Assembly: GCF_003122215.1 (NCBI RefSeq)
Contig: NZ_QEYD01000005.1
Span: 248,001-312,000 of the forward strand
DNA: 64,000 bases
DNA from: Pararhodobacter marinus
GTDB taxonomy: Bacteria; Pseudomonadota; Alphaproteobacteria; Rhodobacterales; Rhodobacteraceae
Reading direction: 5' to 3'
The position numbers were made by a program, and so were the translations under genes. This document shows positions 54,442 through 62,823 of the stretch, piece after piece (the first letter of the stretch is position 1; each line of letters opens with the position of its first letter). Under the pieces are notes generated by a model. That model was not told the origin of the DNA, did not search any database, and saw only the letters and a list, made by a program, of their open reading frames with translations.

Positions 54442-55470
54442 ATGAAAAAGACACTGGTTTCGACGCTGGCCTTGCTGGCCTCGGCGGGCCTCGCCCATGC
54501 CGACGGGGTGCTCAACATCTATAACTGGGGCAATTACACCAGCCCCGAACTGATCGAGCAATTCACCGCCGATACGGGGATCGAGGTCACGATCACCGAT
54601 TTCGACTCGAATGAAACGGCGCTTGCCCGCATCCGTCAGGGCGGTCATGGCTTCGATATCGTGGTGCCCACCCACAGCTATGTCCCGATCTGGATCGAAG
54701 AGGGGCTGCTGCAGCCGCTCGATCCCGAGATCGTCACCGACCGCGGCAACATCGCGCCGCAATGGGTCGATGTCGATTTCGACCCGGGCCGCGAATACAC
54801 CGTGCCGTGGCAATGGGGCACCACCGGCATCGCCGTGAATACCTCGGTCTATGACGGCGACATCAACACCGCCGACATCATCTTCAATCCGCCCGAATCG
54901 CTGGTTGGCCGCATCAACGTCATCCCCGAGATGTCCGACGTGATGGCGATCGCGATCTATGCGGCGGGCGGCGACGATGTGTGCACCGACGACATGGACG
55001 TCCTGCGCGCCACCCGTGACATGCTGATGGAGGCCAAGCCGAACTGGCTGTCGCTCGATTACGGCACGATCGACAATTACGTCGCCGGCGACATCCTGGC
55101 CGGGATCTACTGGAACGGCGCGACGATGCGCGCGCGGCTGCAGAACCCGGACGTGGCCTATGGCTATCCGGCGACCGGCTACCCGGTCTGGATGGACAAC
55201 GCCGCCGTGCTGGCCGATGCCCAGAACACCGAGAACGCGATGATCTTCATCAACTACATCCTGCAGCCCGAACATGCGGCGATGCTGTCGGATTTCGCGC
55301 GCTACGGTAACGGCATCGCCGGGTCCGAGGAATTCATGGATCCCGAGATGGCCTCCGCCCCCGAAATCTCGATCCCCGAGGAGCTGGTTTCGGCCGGTCG
55401 CTTCAACCCGACCTGCCCGCAGGAGATCCAGGATATCCGCACGCAGATCTGGACCGAGCTTCTGCAGTAA
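54442..55470 (+). CDS. potD: Polyamine-type ABC transporter substrate-binding protein (PotD family)
   Basis: 342 residues with signal peptide (MKKTLVSTLALLASAGLAHA). Mature part begins GVLNIYNWGNYTSPELIEQF and has the PotD core FDIVVPTHSYVPI, PWQWGTTGIAVN and YWNGATMRARL. GGGAGC precedes the ATG. Last gene of the operon; a strong terminator follows. Confidence 0.94.
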   Translation: MKKTLVSTLALLASAGLAHADGVLNIYNWGNYTSPELIEQFTADTGIEVTITDFDSNETALARIRQGGHGFDIVVPTHSYVPIWIEEGLLQPLDPEIVTDRGNIAPQWVDVDFDPGREYTVPWQWGTTGIAVNTSVYDGDINTADIIFNPPESLVGRINVIPEMSDVMAIAIYAAGGDDVCTDDMDVLRATRDMLMEAKPNWLSLDYGTIDNYVAGDILAGIYWNGATMRARLQNPDVAYGYPATGYPVWMDNAAVLADAQNTENAMIFINYILQPEHAAMLSDFARYGNGIAGSEEFMDPEMASAPEISIPEELVSAGRFNPTCPQEIQDIRTQIWTELLQ

Positions 55471-55491
55471 GTCCCGAAGCACACGGACATG

Positions 55492-55515
55492 AACGGGGGC
55501 TTCGGCCCCCGTTTT
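55492..55515 (+). terminator. Rho-independent terminator after the ABC operon
   Basis: AACGGGGGC, loop TTCG, GCCCCCGTT then TT: a 9-bp GC-rich stem with a UUCG-class tetraloop and short T-run, 21 bases after the potD stop. Being nearly symmetrical it may also terminate the convergent serine hydrolase. Confidence 0.85.
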
Positions 55516-55521
55516 CACAGC

Positions 55522-56520
55522 TTACGCCAAAGCCGCGACCGGACCGCGCAACAGGTCCAGCAGCGCGCCGAAATACCCGTCCGAGCGTGCGGGGCGCGCC
55601 GGGTCCGAGGTGATCGCCACCGCCAGTCCCGACCGGGGCAGGGCGGCGATGATCTGCCCGCCATAGCCCCGCGCCAGCACCCAGCCGTCCTCGGTCAGGA
55701 ACCAGCCATAACCGTAATCCAGCCCTGAATAGGGCGAGCGCGTGCGCGGAATGCGACTGGCGATGATCCAGTCGGCGGGCACGACCTGTTCCCCGTCCCA
55801 GCGTCCGCCATCGCGCATCATCACCGCCACCCGCAGCATGGCGCGGGGCGTGAGGCCCATCTCGTTGCCGCCGAAGTAAAAGCCTTGCGGATCGGTCAGC
55901 CAGTCGGGGATGTCGATCCCCAAGGGGTCGCCCAGACGCGCCCGCGCCAGATCGCGCAGGCTGGTGCCCGTGGCCTCGGCCAGCACCGCGCCCAGCAGAT
56001 GCGTGGTGCCGGTCGAATAGATCATCCGGCCGCCATTTTCGGCGATACGCGGCTGGCGCAAGACATAGCTCACCCAGTCGCGGGAATTGACCCAGGCGCC
56101 GTAATCCGCGCCCGAGGTCCCCTGCAGGCCCATCCGCAGCGTGACCAGATCCTCCATCGTCAGATCGCCCACGCCCTCGGTCGCGTCGTCGGGGATGAGG
56201 CCCGGCGCCACGTCGGCCAGCGTCGAGTCCAGCGCGGGGATTTCTCCGCGCTCAAGCGCCGTGCCCAAGAGCAGCGCCAGCAGGCTTTTCGAGCACGACT
56301 TGATGTTGGCGACCTGATCGAGCCCGCGATCACGCGGCGCTTCGGCCACCACAAGCTCGTCCCCGCGCTGCACCATGATCGTGTGAAGCTGGTCCATGCC
56401 GCGTGCCTCGGCGGCGATTTCCTGCGCGGCGGATTGAGCGCGCAAGAGCGCGGGCGCGGCCAGCGGCACGGCAAGGCCGGTCAGCGCAAGGGCGGCGAAA
56501 CGGCGGCGTGTCAGGGGCAT
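55522..56520 (-). CDS. Serine hydrolase (class C beta-lactamase family), Tat-exported
   Basis: 332 residues with a twin-arginine signal (TRRRFAALALTGLAVPLAAP). Active-site SxxK is SCSKSLLALL; the second motif tyrosine is in MIYSTGTTHLLG; the late GYGGQIIAALP is the KTG-like region. Probably an esterase or peptidase; antibiotic hydrolysis is not indicated. Single gene, convergent with the ABC operon. Confidence 0.87.
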   Translation of the reverse strand: MPLTRRRFAALALTGLAVPLAAPALLRAQSAAQEIAAEARGMDQLHTIMVQRGDELVVAEAPRDRGLDQVANIKSCSKSLLALLLGTALERGEIPALDSTLADVAPGLIPDDATEGVGDLTMEDLVTLRMGLQGTSGADYGAWVNSRDWVSYVLRQPRIAENGGRMIYSTGTTHLLGAVLAEATGTSLRDLARARLGDPLGIDIPDWLTDPQGFYFGGNEMGLTPRAMLRVAVMMRDGGRWDGEQVVPADWIIASRIPRTRSPYSGLDYGYGWFLTEDGWVLARGYGGQIIAALPRSGLAVAITSDPARPARSDGYFGALLDLLRGPVAALA

Positions 56521-56636
56521 GGGGATCCTCGGAATCGGTCGTCTTCCGGGACAGATAGCGGCCCCCGCAGTTTAGCGGCAGCACCTCTCACGGCGTCGTG
56601 ACGCTCGGACCCCGCACAGCGCCGTGATCGCCTGCG

Positions 56637-57584
56637 TCAGAGGCGCGCGGCCCGTTTCGCGTGCTCGAAATACGCCTCGAGCCTCGCGGCATGGAACCGC
56701 GCCTGCTCGACCGCCGCGTCGGGGTCAAGCCGGGCGAAATCCAGCGCGTCGCCGGGTCTGAGCTGCGCGAACCCGTCCAGATCGTCGTCGAGCATCGTGG
56801 CGATCTTGGGGTAGCCGCCGGTGGTCTGGTGATCGGCCATCAGCACCGTCGCCACGCCGTCGCCCGCCACCTGGATCGAGCCGCGCAGGATCGGTTCAGA
56901 GGGGATCTGCAACGCGTCGCCCAGCTCCAGCGCCGGGCCTTTCAGCCGCACGCCCATCCGGTCGCCCTGCGGCGTGACATGCCAGGACCCGCTCAGCAGC
57001 GCCTCCAGGGCCTCGGGCCGAAAACACCGGGTCTGTGGGCCCGGCACGACATGCAGATGCGCGCGCGGGCGGGCGGTGACGGGCAGGGGCATCCGGCGGT
57101 CGGGCAAGGTCGCGGTGTCGCGCACCTTGAGCGTGCCGCCGGTTTTCACCATGCCGCCGCCCAGTCCGGACGCCGCGATGGTCGAGGCACTGCCCAGCCA
57201 GCGCGGCGCGTCCAGATCGCCCGCGAAGGCCAGATAGGCCCACGCGCCCCAATGGCCGCGCCGCACCACCAGCCGCTGGCCCGCGCGGATCGTCAGCACG
57301 CCCCAGGGCGCCACCGTCTGGCCGTCCAGCTCGATCACGAAACCGCCGCCGGTGATGGCTAGGCTGACCGCGCCCTCGGTGCAATCGAGCGTCAGCCCGC
57401 CCAGCGATACCTCGATCACCGGCGCGCCAAGCGGGCGACCCACGGCGATATTGGCCAGCGCCAGCGAGCGGCGGTCCATCGCGCCCGAGGCGGGCACGCC
57501 AAAGCGCAAATGCCCCGGACGGCCCGCATCCTGCAGGCTGACAAGCGGACCGGCAAAGGCCACCGAGAATTGCGCCTCAGCCAT
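56637..57584 (-). CDS. pxpC: 5-oxoprolinase subunit C (biotin-dependent carboxyltransferase-like)
   Basis: 315 residues of the KipA/PxpC family: SLQDAGRPGHLRFGVPASGAMD, APVIEVSLGG, GDRMGVRLKGP and ADHQTTGGYPKIA. With PxpA and PxpB it opens 5-oxoproline (pyroglutamate) to glutamate at the cost of ATP. Start 57584 overlaps pxpB by 8 bases. Confidence 0.93.
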   Translation of the reverse strand: MAEAQFSVAFAGPLVSLQDAGRPGHLRFGVPASGAMDRRSLALANIAVGRPLGAPVIEVSLGGLTLDCTEGAVSLAITGGGFVIELDGQTVAPWGVLTIRAGQRLVVRRGHWGAWAYLAFAGDLDAPRWLGSASTIAASGLGGGMVKTGGTLKVRDTATLPDRRMPLPVTARPRAHLHVVPGPQTRCFRPEALEALLSGSWHVTPQGDRMGVRLKGPALELGDALQIPSEPILRGSIQVAGDGVATVLMADHQTTGGYPKIATMLDDDLDGFAQLRPGDALDFARLDPDAAVEQARFHAARLEAYFEHAKRAARL

Positions 57585-58272
57585 GGTTGCGCTCCGTCTG
57601 GCGGTGATACTCGTCCAGCGTGAGCCGGGTGAAGCGAACCCGGTCGCCCACATCGAACAGGAACGGCGCGGCCTCGTCCCCGGTCAGGATCTTCGCGGGC
57701 GAGCGTCCCAGCCGCCACCAGCCGGTGGGCATGGTCAGCGTCGTCACAAGGCATTGCGCGCCCGCGATGATGACGGACCCGTCGGGCACGCCGCGCACGG
57801 GCGCGGTCTTGCGGTCAAGCCGCAGGGCCTCGGGGATCCCCGCCAGATAGGCATAGCCCGGCGCGAAGCCATACATCGTCACGCGGTACTCGGCGCCCAG
57901 ATGCGCGGCGATCACTGCCTCGGGGCTCATGCCCGCACGGTCTGCCACTTCGTCCAGGTCGGGGGCGAGGCTTTCGTCATAGCAAACGCCCACCTCATGC
58001 CGACGCGGCGCGGCGGTCTCGGGCCGGGGGCGGCCCAGAAGCCCCTCGACATGCGCCCGGATGGCGGCGTGATCGCTCGCGCGCGGATCGAAGACGACCA
58101 GAAGGTTGACGATGGCCGGCACCCATTCGCGCAGACCGGGGCAGGGCGCCTGCGACAAGGCGGCGTCCAGCGCCAGCACGGCCTCATGCGCGGCTTCGTC
58201 CTGCGTTTCGGCGAATTCAACGAGCAGCGCGTGATCGGCGACGGGGGTGAAACGGGGAAAGTCTGCGCTCAC
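57577..58272 (-). CDS. pxpB: 5-oxoprolinase subunit B
   Basis: 231 residues of the KipI/PxpB family: VPAIVNLLVVFDP, YGFAPGYAYLAGIP, GSVIIAGAQCLVTTLTMPTGWWRLGR. Overlaps pxpA by 4 bases and pxpC by 8. Confidence 0.94.
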   Translation of the reverse strand: MSADFPRFTPVADHALLVEFAETQDEAAHEAVLALDAALSQAPCPGLREWVPAIVNLLVVFDPRASDHAAIRAHVEGLLGRPRPETAAPRRHEVGVCYDESLAPDLDEVADRAGMSPEAVIAAHLGAEYRVTMYGFAPGYAYLAGIPEALRLDRKTAPVRGVPDGSVIIAGAQCLVTTLTMPTGWWRLGRSPAKILTGDEAAPFLFDVGDRVRFTRLTLDEYHRQTERNHG

Positions 58273-59024
58273 AGGAAGCTCGCGATCTCGACGTTCCGGG
58301 CGGTCAGGGCGCTACGGATCTCGCGCGCCATCGCCACCGCGCCGCGACTGTCGCCATGCACGCAGACCGACTGGGCCCTCAGCGGGATCGGATCTCCGCC
58401 CAACACCGGCATTTTTCCGGTCTCCAGAAAGCGCAGCAGCCGTTCCGCCGCCGCGCCCGCATCGTGGATCATCGCGCCGGGCTGGCTGCGGGGCACGAGC
58501 CGGCCATTGGGCAGATAGCCGCGATCCGCGAAGATCTCGGAGAACACGGTCAGCCCCGCCGCTCGCCCGGCCTCTTCCAGCTCGGTCCCGGAAATTGCCA
58601 GCAGCGCCAGATCGCCGGGCTGCGCCTTGACCGCCGCGACGATGGCATCGGCCATCGCGCGGTCGTCCATCGACACGTTCGACAGCGCGCCATGCGGCTT
58701 GACGTAGCGGATCACGGCCCCGGCCACAGCCGCCACGCCCGCCAGCGCGCCGATCTGCGCGGCCACCATGCGACCGGCCTCGGCGGGGCTCATGGGGATG
58801 ACGCGGCGCCCGAAGCCTTCGCGGTCGGCATAGCCCGGGTGGGCGCCGATCACGACGCCCCGCTCGGCCGCAAGCCGCAGCGTGGTGAACATCGTCTCGG
58901 GATCGCTGGCATGGCCGCCACAGGCGATATTGGCCGAGGTCACGATATCCAGCATCGCCCGGTCGTCGCCCATGGACCAGGGCCCGTAGCTTTCGCCCAG
59001 ATCCGAATTCAGGTCGATCCTCAT
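58269..59024 (-). CDS. pxpA: 5-oxoprolinase subunit A (LamB/YcsF family)
   Basis: 251 residues: IDLNSDLGESYGPW, ANIACGGHASDPETM, GAHPGYADREGFGRR, YVKPHGALSNV, FADRGYLPNGRLVPRS and CVHGDS, all family hallmarks. First gene of the 5-oxoproline operon. Confidence 0.95.
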   Translation of the reverse strand: MRIDLNSDLGESYGPWSMGDDRAMLDIVTSANIACGGHASDPETMFTTLRLAAERGVVIGAHPGYADREGFGRRVIPMSPAEAGRMVAAQIGALAGVAAVAGAVIRYVKPHGALSNVSMDDRAMADAIVAAVKAQPGDLALLAISGTELEEAGRAAGLTVFSEIFADRGYLPNGRLVPRSQPGAMIHDAGAAAERLLRFLETGKMPVLGGDPIPLRAQSVCVHGDSRGAVAMAREIRSALTARNVEIASFL

Positions 59025-59081
59025 GGCCCCTCCGCGCGTTGCGCGTCAAGCCAACCCCGGCGCGCGGGCAAGGTCAAGCCC

Positions 59082-59852
59082 TTAGAACGCCAGCACTTTA
59101 AGCCCCATCCACAGGCCCATGGCCAGCATCATCACGCTTTCGGTCAGCGACACGAATCCCAAGGGCACATTCGACGAGCCGCCGACGCAGGCGCATTTCA
59201 GCTCGCGCCTGTCGATATAGACCGCCTTGAACACGCTGACGGCACCGATCCCGCCGATGAGGATGGCGACGGGCGAGGCCAGCCAGAGCAGCGCGCCCGC
59301 CGTCATCAGGATCCCGGTCCCCGCTTCGAGGAACGGATAGACATAGCCATAGCGCACCCAGCGCTTGGCCAGCAGGTCGTAATTCAGGAACATGGTCGAG
59401 AACTGCTCGACATCCTGCAGCTTCTGGATCGCCAGCACGACCATCGACAGCGAGATGAACCATTCGAACGCCCGCAGCGTGAAGGGCGTGCCGTATTGGT
59501 GCAGCGAAAGCCCCAGCGCCAGAAGCGCGGTGCAGGCGAAGATGGCAATCACCGGCTGGTAGGAGGTGTCGCTCTGTTCTTCCTTGGGCGGGTCCTTGTG
59601 AAAGAACACCCGCAGATCGTCATAGCCGCCGATGCGGTCGCCGGCGATGAAGGTCTGCGGGGTGGTCTCGACACCGTGCTTTTCCATGAAGGCGTCGGTT
59701 TCGTCGCGCGTTTTCAGATGGTGGTCTTCGACCTCGTATCCTGCGCGTTCAAGCAGATCCTTGGATTTCAGGCCGAAGGGGCAGGTATGTTCGGGCATCA
59801 CCATGCGGTAAAGCACGGCCGTTTTCCCGCTCTCGGTTGTGTCGCGTGGCAT
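59082..59852 (-). CDS. Glutaredoxin-MauE/DoxX fusion membrane protein
   Basis: 256 residues. Residues 10-85 are a glutaredoxin-like domain: HTCPFGLKS (single active-site cysteine, CxxG rather than CxxC), cis-proline TTPQTFI and GGYDDLR. The rest is a four-helix MauE/DoxX-type domain (LGLSLHQYG to KVLAF) with a CACVGG cysteine pair near residue 220 facing one membrane side. GGAGG 5 bases before the ATG. It probably passes electrons or thiol equivalents across or within the inner membrane; substrate unknown. Confidence 0.85.
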   Translation of the reverse strand: MPRDTTESGKTAVLYRMVMPEHTCPFGLKSKDLLERAGYEVEDHHLKTRDETDAFMEKHGVETTPQTFIAGDRIGGYDDLRVFFHKDPPKEEQSDTSYQPVIAIFACTALLALGLSLHQYGTPFTLRAFEWFISLSMVVLAIQKLQDVEQFSTMFLNYDLLAKRWVRYGYVYPFLEAGTGILMTAGALLWLASPVAILIGGIGAVSVFKAVYIDRRELKCACVGGSSNVPLGFVSLTESVMMLAMGLWMGLKVLAF

Positions 59853-59949
59853 CGCGGCCTCCGTTTCTCGTGGCGTTCGTTACGGATGCGTCTGCAGGGA
59901 CAACGAGCCTCCTGCGCTGGAAGGTTCCGCACGGGTGGGCAAAAAAAAT

Positions 59950-59980
59950 CCCGATATATCTTGAAAGCCGATATATCGGG
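59950..59980. promoter_or_regulatory. Perfect inverted repeat, probable PadR (NfeR-like) operator
   Basis: CCCGATATATC, nine bases, GATATATCGGG: a perfect 11+9+11 inverted repeat just before the PadR start, preceded by a run of eight A. TATATC-type repeats fit PadR regulators. On the minus strand it would also form a hairpin followed by a T-run, so it might stop antisense read-through. Confidence 0.75.
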
Positions 59981-59995
59981 ATTTAGATCCGGGTC

Positions 59996-60496
59996 ATGGA
60001 AACGACCCCGGACCATGCCTCGACCTGCCCGCCCGGACGCCGGAAAAGCCGGCGTCTGTTCGATTATGGCGAACTGCGGATGCTGATCCTTGCCATGATC
60101 GCCGAGCGTCCGCGCCACGGCTACCAGATCATCAAGGCGATCGAGGACCGTTTCCAGGGCAGCTACACACCCAGCCCCGGCGTGGTCTATCCCGCGCTGA
60201 GCTGGCTGGAAGAGCAGGGCTTCGTCGCCGTCTCGGCGGGCGAGGGTGGGCGCAAGCTGTCCGCCATCACCCCGCAGGGCAAGGCCGCCCTTGCCGCGAA
60301 TGCCGCACTTGTCGCCGATCTGCAGGCGCGCAAGCCGCTGGGCCGTCACGGCCTGCCCGTCGAAGTCGAAGAGGCCATGGACGCCATCAAGGCCGCCCTG
60401 CGCCGGGAATTCTCCGCCAGCCCCTCGCCAGAGCGGATCACCGCCATCGCCGCCACGCTTCACGCCGCGGCCGACAGCCTGAACGACGTGTCGTGA
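59996..60496 (+). CDS. PadR-family regulator (NfeR/YqjI-like)
   Basis: 166 residues. Core DYGELRMLILAMIAERPRHGYQIIKAIEDRFQG then YTPSPGVVYPALSWLEEQG closely follows E. coli NfeR (YqjI), which senses metal and represses a ferric reductase. Here the N-terminal His/Cys-rich metal-binding extension of NfeR is reduced to a few residues (HASTCPP). Overlaps or abuts the ferric reductase-like gene; the perfect repeat upstream implies autoregulation. Confidence 0.85.
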   Translation: METTPDHASTCPPGRRKSRRLFDYGELRMLILAMIAERPRHGYQIIKAIEDRFQGSYTPSPGVVYPALSWLEEQGFVAVSAGEGGRKLSAITPQGKAALAANAALVADLQARKPLGRHGLPVEVEEAMDAIKAALRREFSASPSPERITAIAATLHAAADSLNDVS

Positions 60497-60522
60497 GCGT
60501 CGCCTCTCTACAGGAGCCGGAT

Positions 60523-61278
60523 ATGGAACAAGGCACCCAACCGATCATCACCCGCCACCGCCATGAACTGAAACGTCGCGAACTGACCGTGGACACGGTC
60601 ACGCGCCTGACGCCGCATATGCTGCGCATCGTCTTCAAGGGCGAGGACCTGGCCGATTTCACCAGCCTTGCGCCCGACGACCACGTCAAGCTTTTGCTGC
60701 CGGGCGGCGGTGACGCGCCCGAGATGCGCGAATACACTCCCCGCACCTTCGATCCCGCGCGGCGCGAGCTGGTGGTGGATTTCGCCCTTCACGATGCCGG
60801 TCCCGCCACCGCCTGGGCGCTCGAGGCGCAGCCCGGAGACACGCTGATGGTGGGCGGGCCGCGCGGCTCGGCCGTGGTGGCGCCGGTCTTCGACTGGTGG
60901 ATGCTCATCGCCGACGAGACCGGGCTGCCCGCCATGGGCCGCTGGGTCGAGGAATTGCCCGAGGGCGCGCAGGCCATCACGCTGGGCGCGGTACCCGGGC
61001 CCGAGGACCAGCAAAGCTGGATCACCCCGGCCCGGCATCAGGCCCATTGGGTGCACCGCCCGGTCGCGCAGGCCGCCGAAGCGGCGCCGCTGCTCGATGC
61101 CGCGCAAGCGCTGTCGCTGCCCGAGGGGCGCGGCTTCATCTGGATCGTCGCCGAGGCCAAGGTCGCCCGTGCGCTGCGCGACCATTTCGAAAGCCGTGGC
61201 CATCCGCGTCACCAGATGAAAGCCGCCGGTTACTGGATCATGGGTCAGGCCGACGCCTCGGACAAAGCGCTCGACTGA
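60523..61278 (+). CDS. Siderophore-interacting protein/ferric-chelate reductase (NfeF-like)
   Basis: 251 residues of the SIP family (FAD-binding ferredoxin reductase-like): LTPHMLRIVFKGEDLADF, YTPRTFDPARRELVVDFALH, GDTLMVGGPRGSAVV and LIADETGLPAM, then FIWIVAEAKVARALRDHF. Reduces ferric chelates in the cytoplasm. ATG 60523 has AGGAG 6 bases upstream; a GTG at 60493 overlapping the PadR stop is less likely. Confidence 0.9.
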   Translation: MEQGTQPIITRHRHELKRRELTVDTVTRLTPHMLRIVFKGEDLADFTSLAPDDHVKLLLPGGGDAPEMREYTPRTFDPARRELVVDFALHDAGPATAWALEAQPGDTLMVGGPRGSAVVAPVFDWWMLIADETGLPAMGRWVEELPEGAQAITLGAVPGPEDQQSWITPARHQAHWVHRPVAQAAEAAPLLDAAQALSLPEGRGFIWIVAEAKVARALRDHFESRGHPRHQMKAAGYWIMGQADASDKALD

Positions 61279-61296
61279 CAGCCCGACCGACAGTCG

Positions 61297-62823
61297 TCAG
61301 ACCGTCTCGCCGCGCGACATCCGCTCAAGGAAGGCCTCGGCCTCGTCGAGCACCGTCGCGCGGCGTTTCTCGTCCATCCGCTCCCATGTGCGGTACATCT
61401 GCGCCATGCGCGGATTGCCCTCGAACCGCTCGCGGTGGCGGATCAGGAAAGCCCAGTACAGCAGGTTGAACGGACAGGCCTTGTCGCCCGTCTTCGCCTT
61501 CACGCTATAGGCGCAGTCGCTGCAATAATCCGACATCCGGTCGATGTAATTGCCGCTCGACACATAGGGTTTCGACCCGACGATCCCGCCATCCGCGAAC
61601 TGGCTCATGCCGACGGTATTGGGCGCCTCGACCCATTCGAAGGCGTCGATATAGACGCTCAGATACCATTCGTGCACCTCGGCCGGATTGATCCCGGCGA
61701 TGAGAGCGAAATTCCCGGTGATCATCAGCCGCTGGATGTGATGGGCGTAAGCCTCGTCACGGGTCTGGGCGATGGCGTGACGCAGGCAGTTCATCTTCGT
61801 CTCGGCGCCCCAGTAGAGCGGCGGCAGGCCGCGCTGATGGTTGAGCCGGTTGCGGCGCGGGTAATCGCGGCCCTCGCGGAAATAGATCCCGCGCATGAAT
61901 TCGCGCCAGCCGAGGATCTGGCGGATGAAGCCCTCGGCCGCGTTCAGCGGCGCGTCACCGTCGCGATAGGCTTTCTCGACGCGTTTGCAGACCTCGAGCG
62001 GATCCAGAAGACCGATATTCAGATAGGCCGAGATCAGCGAATGATAGAGGAACCGGTTCCCCGCCAGCATCGCATCCTGGTAATCGCCGAAACAGGGCAG
62101 GGCGTTCTTGATGAAATGGCGCAGGACCTTCTGCGCGCCTTGCCGGTCGGTGGCGAAGGCGAAAGGCTCGAGCCTGCCGAAATTGTCGCCGAAGCGGTCG
62201 GCCACCAGCGCCAGCACCTCCTGCACGGTCTCGTCGGGCTCGACCCGCACGGGTTCGGGCGCGAACAGGTCGTCCGAGGCGGGTTTGCGGTTCTCGTGGT
62301 CGTAATTCCACTGCCCGCCGTCGGGTTCGTCGCCGTCCATCAACAGGCCGGTCTTGCGCCGCATCTCGCGATAGAAATACTCCATCCGCAGCGCCTTGCG
62401 CCCCTCGGCCCAGTCGTCGAACGCCTTGTGGCTGGCGATGAAGCGGTCGTCTTCCAGCATCGTCAGGTCGAGCGGCAGTTCTTCCAGCGCGTCGATCAGC
62501 CGCCACTCGCCCGGCCGTGTGGTGATCACCTCGGACGCGCCGTGCTGGTCGGCCCGCCTGAGCAATTCGCCGGGGATCGAGCCCGCATTGTCGTCGTCAT
62601 CGAGCCGGCTGTAGTCGACCGTCCACCCATCCTCGCGCAGCGCCGCGGCGAATTTGCGCATCGCGGCAAAGATCAGCGCGATCTTCTTGGGGTGGTGGGG
62701 GACGTAGCCCGCCTCGTCCGCGACCTCGGCCATGACCACCCGGTCGCTTGCCTTGTCCGCCGCCTTCAGCGCCGCGACCGAGGGCGTCAGCTGGTCGCCC
62801 AGCACCAGAATCAGCCTCACCAC
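61297..62823 (-). CDS. Iron-sulfur cryptochrome/photolyase (FeS-BCP, PhrB/CryB type)
   Basis: 508 residues, matching the length of Agrobacterium PhrB (about 507). N-terminal LILVLGDQLTPSVAAL antenna-binding half, then helical FAD half with LGWREFMRGIYF and ITGNFALIAGINP. Four cysteines for a [4Fe-4S] cluster: MNCLRHA near 350, YCSDCAY near 437/440 and KACPFN near 452. Repairs (6-4) photoproducts or senses blue light. Overlaps the following SDR gene by 7 bases. Confidence 0.93.
   Translation of the reverse strand: MVRLILVLGDQLTPSVAALKAADKASDRVVMAEVADEAGYVPHHPKKIALIFAAMRKFAAALREDGWTVDYSRLDDDDNAGSIPGELLRRADQHGASEVITTRPGEWRLIDALEELPLDLTMLEDDRFIASHKAFDDWAEGRKALRMEYFYREMRRKTGLLMDGDEPDGGQWNYDHENRKPASDDLFAPEPVRVEPDETVQEVLALVADRFGDNFGRLEPFAFATDRQGAQKVLRHFIKNALPCFGDYQDAMLAGNRFLYHSLISAYLNIGLLDPLEVCKRVEKAYRDGDAPLNAAEGFIRQILGWREFMRGIYFREGRDYPRRNRLNHQRGLPPLYWGAETKMNCLRHAIAQTRDEAYAHHIQRLMITGNFALIAGINPAEVHEWYLSVYIDAFEWVEAPNTVGMSQFADGGIVGSKPYVSSGNYIDRMSDYCSDCAYSVKAKTGDKACPFNLLYWAFLIRHRERFEGNPRMAQMYRTWERMDEKRRATVLDEAEAFLERMSRGETV

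Noticed and set aside
55522-56520. Antibiotic-resistance beta-lactamase
   Set aside because: SxxK and fold are shared with esterases and peptidases; no resistance context or AmpR-type regulator.
59941-59980. Rho-independent terminator on the minus strand
   Set aside because: It has the shape (hairpin plus T-run), but no gene ends into it from the right; position right before a PadR start favours an operator.
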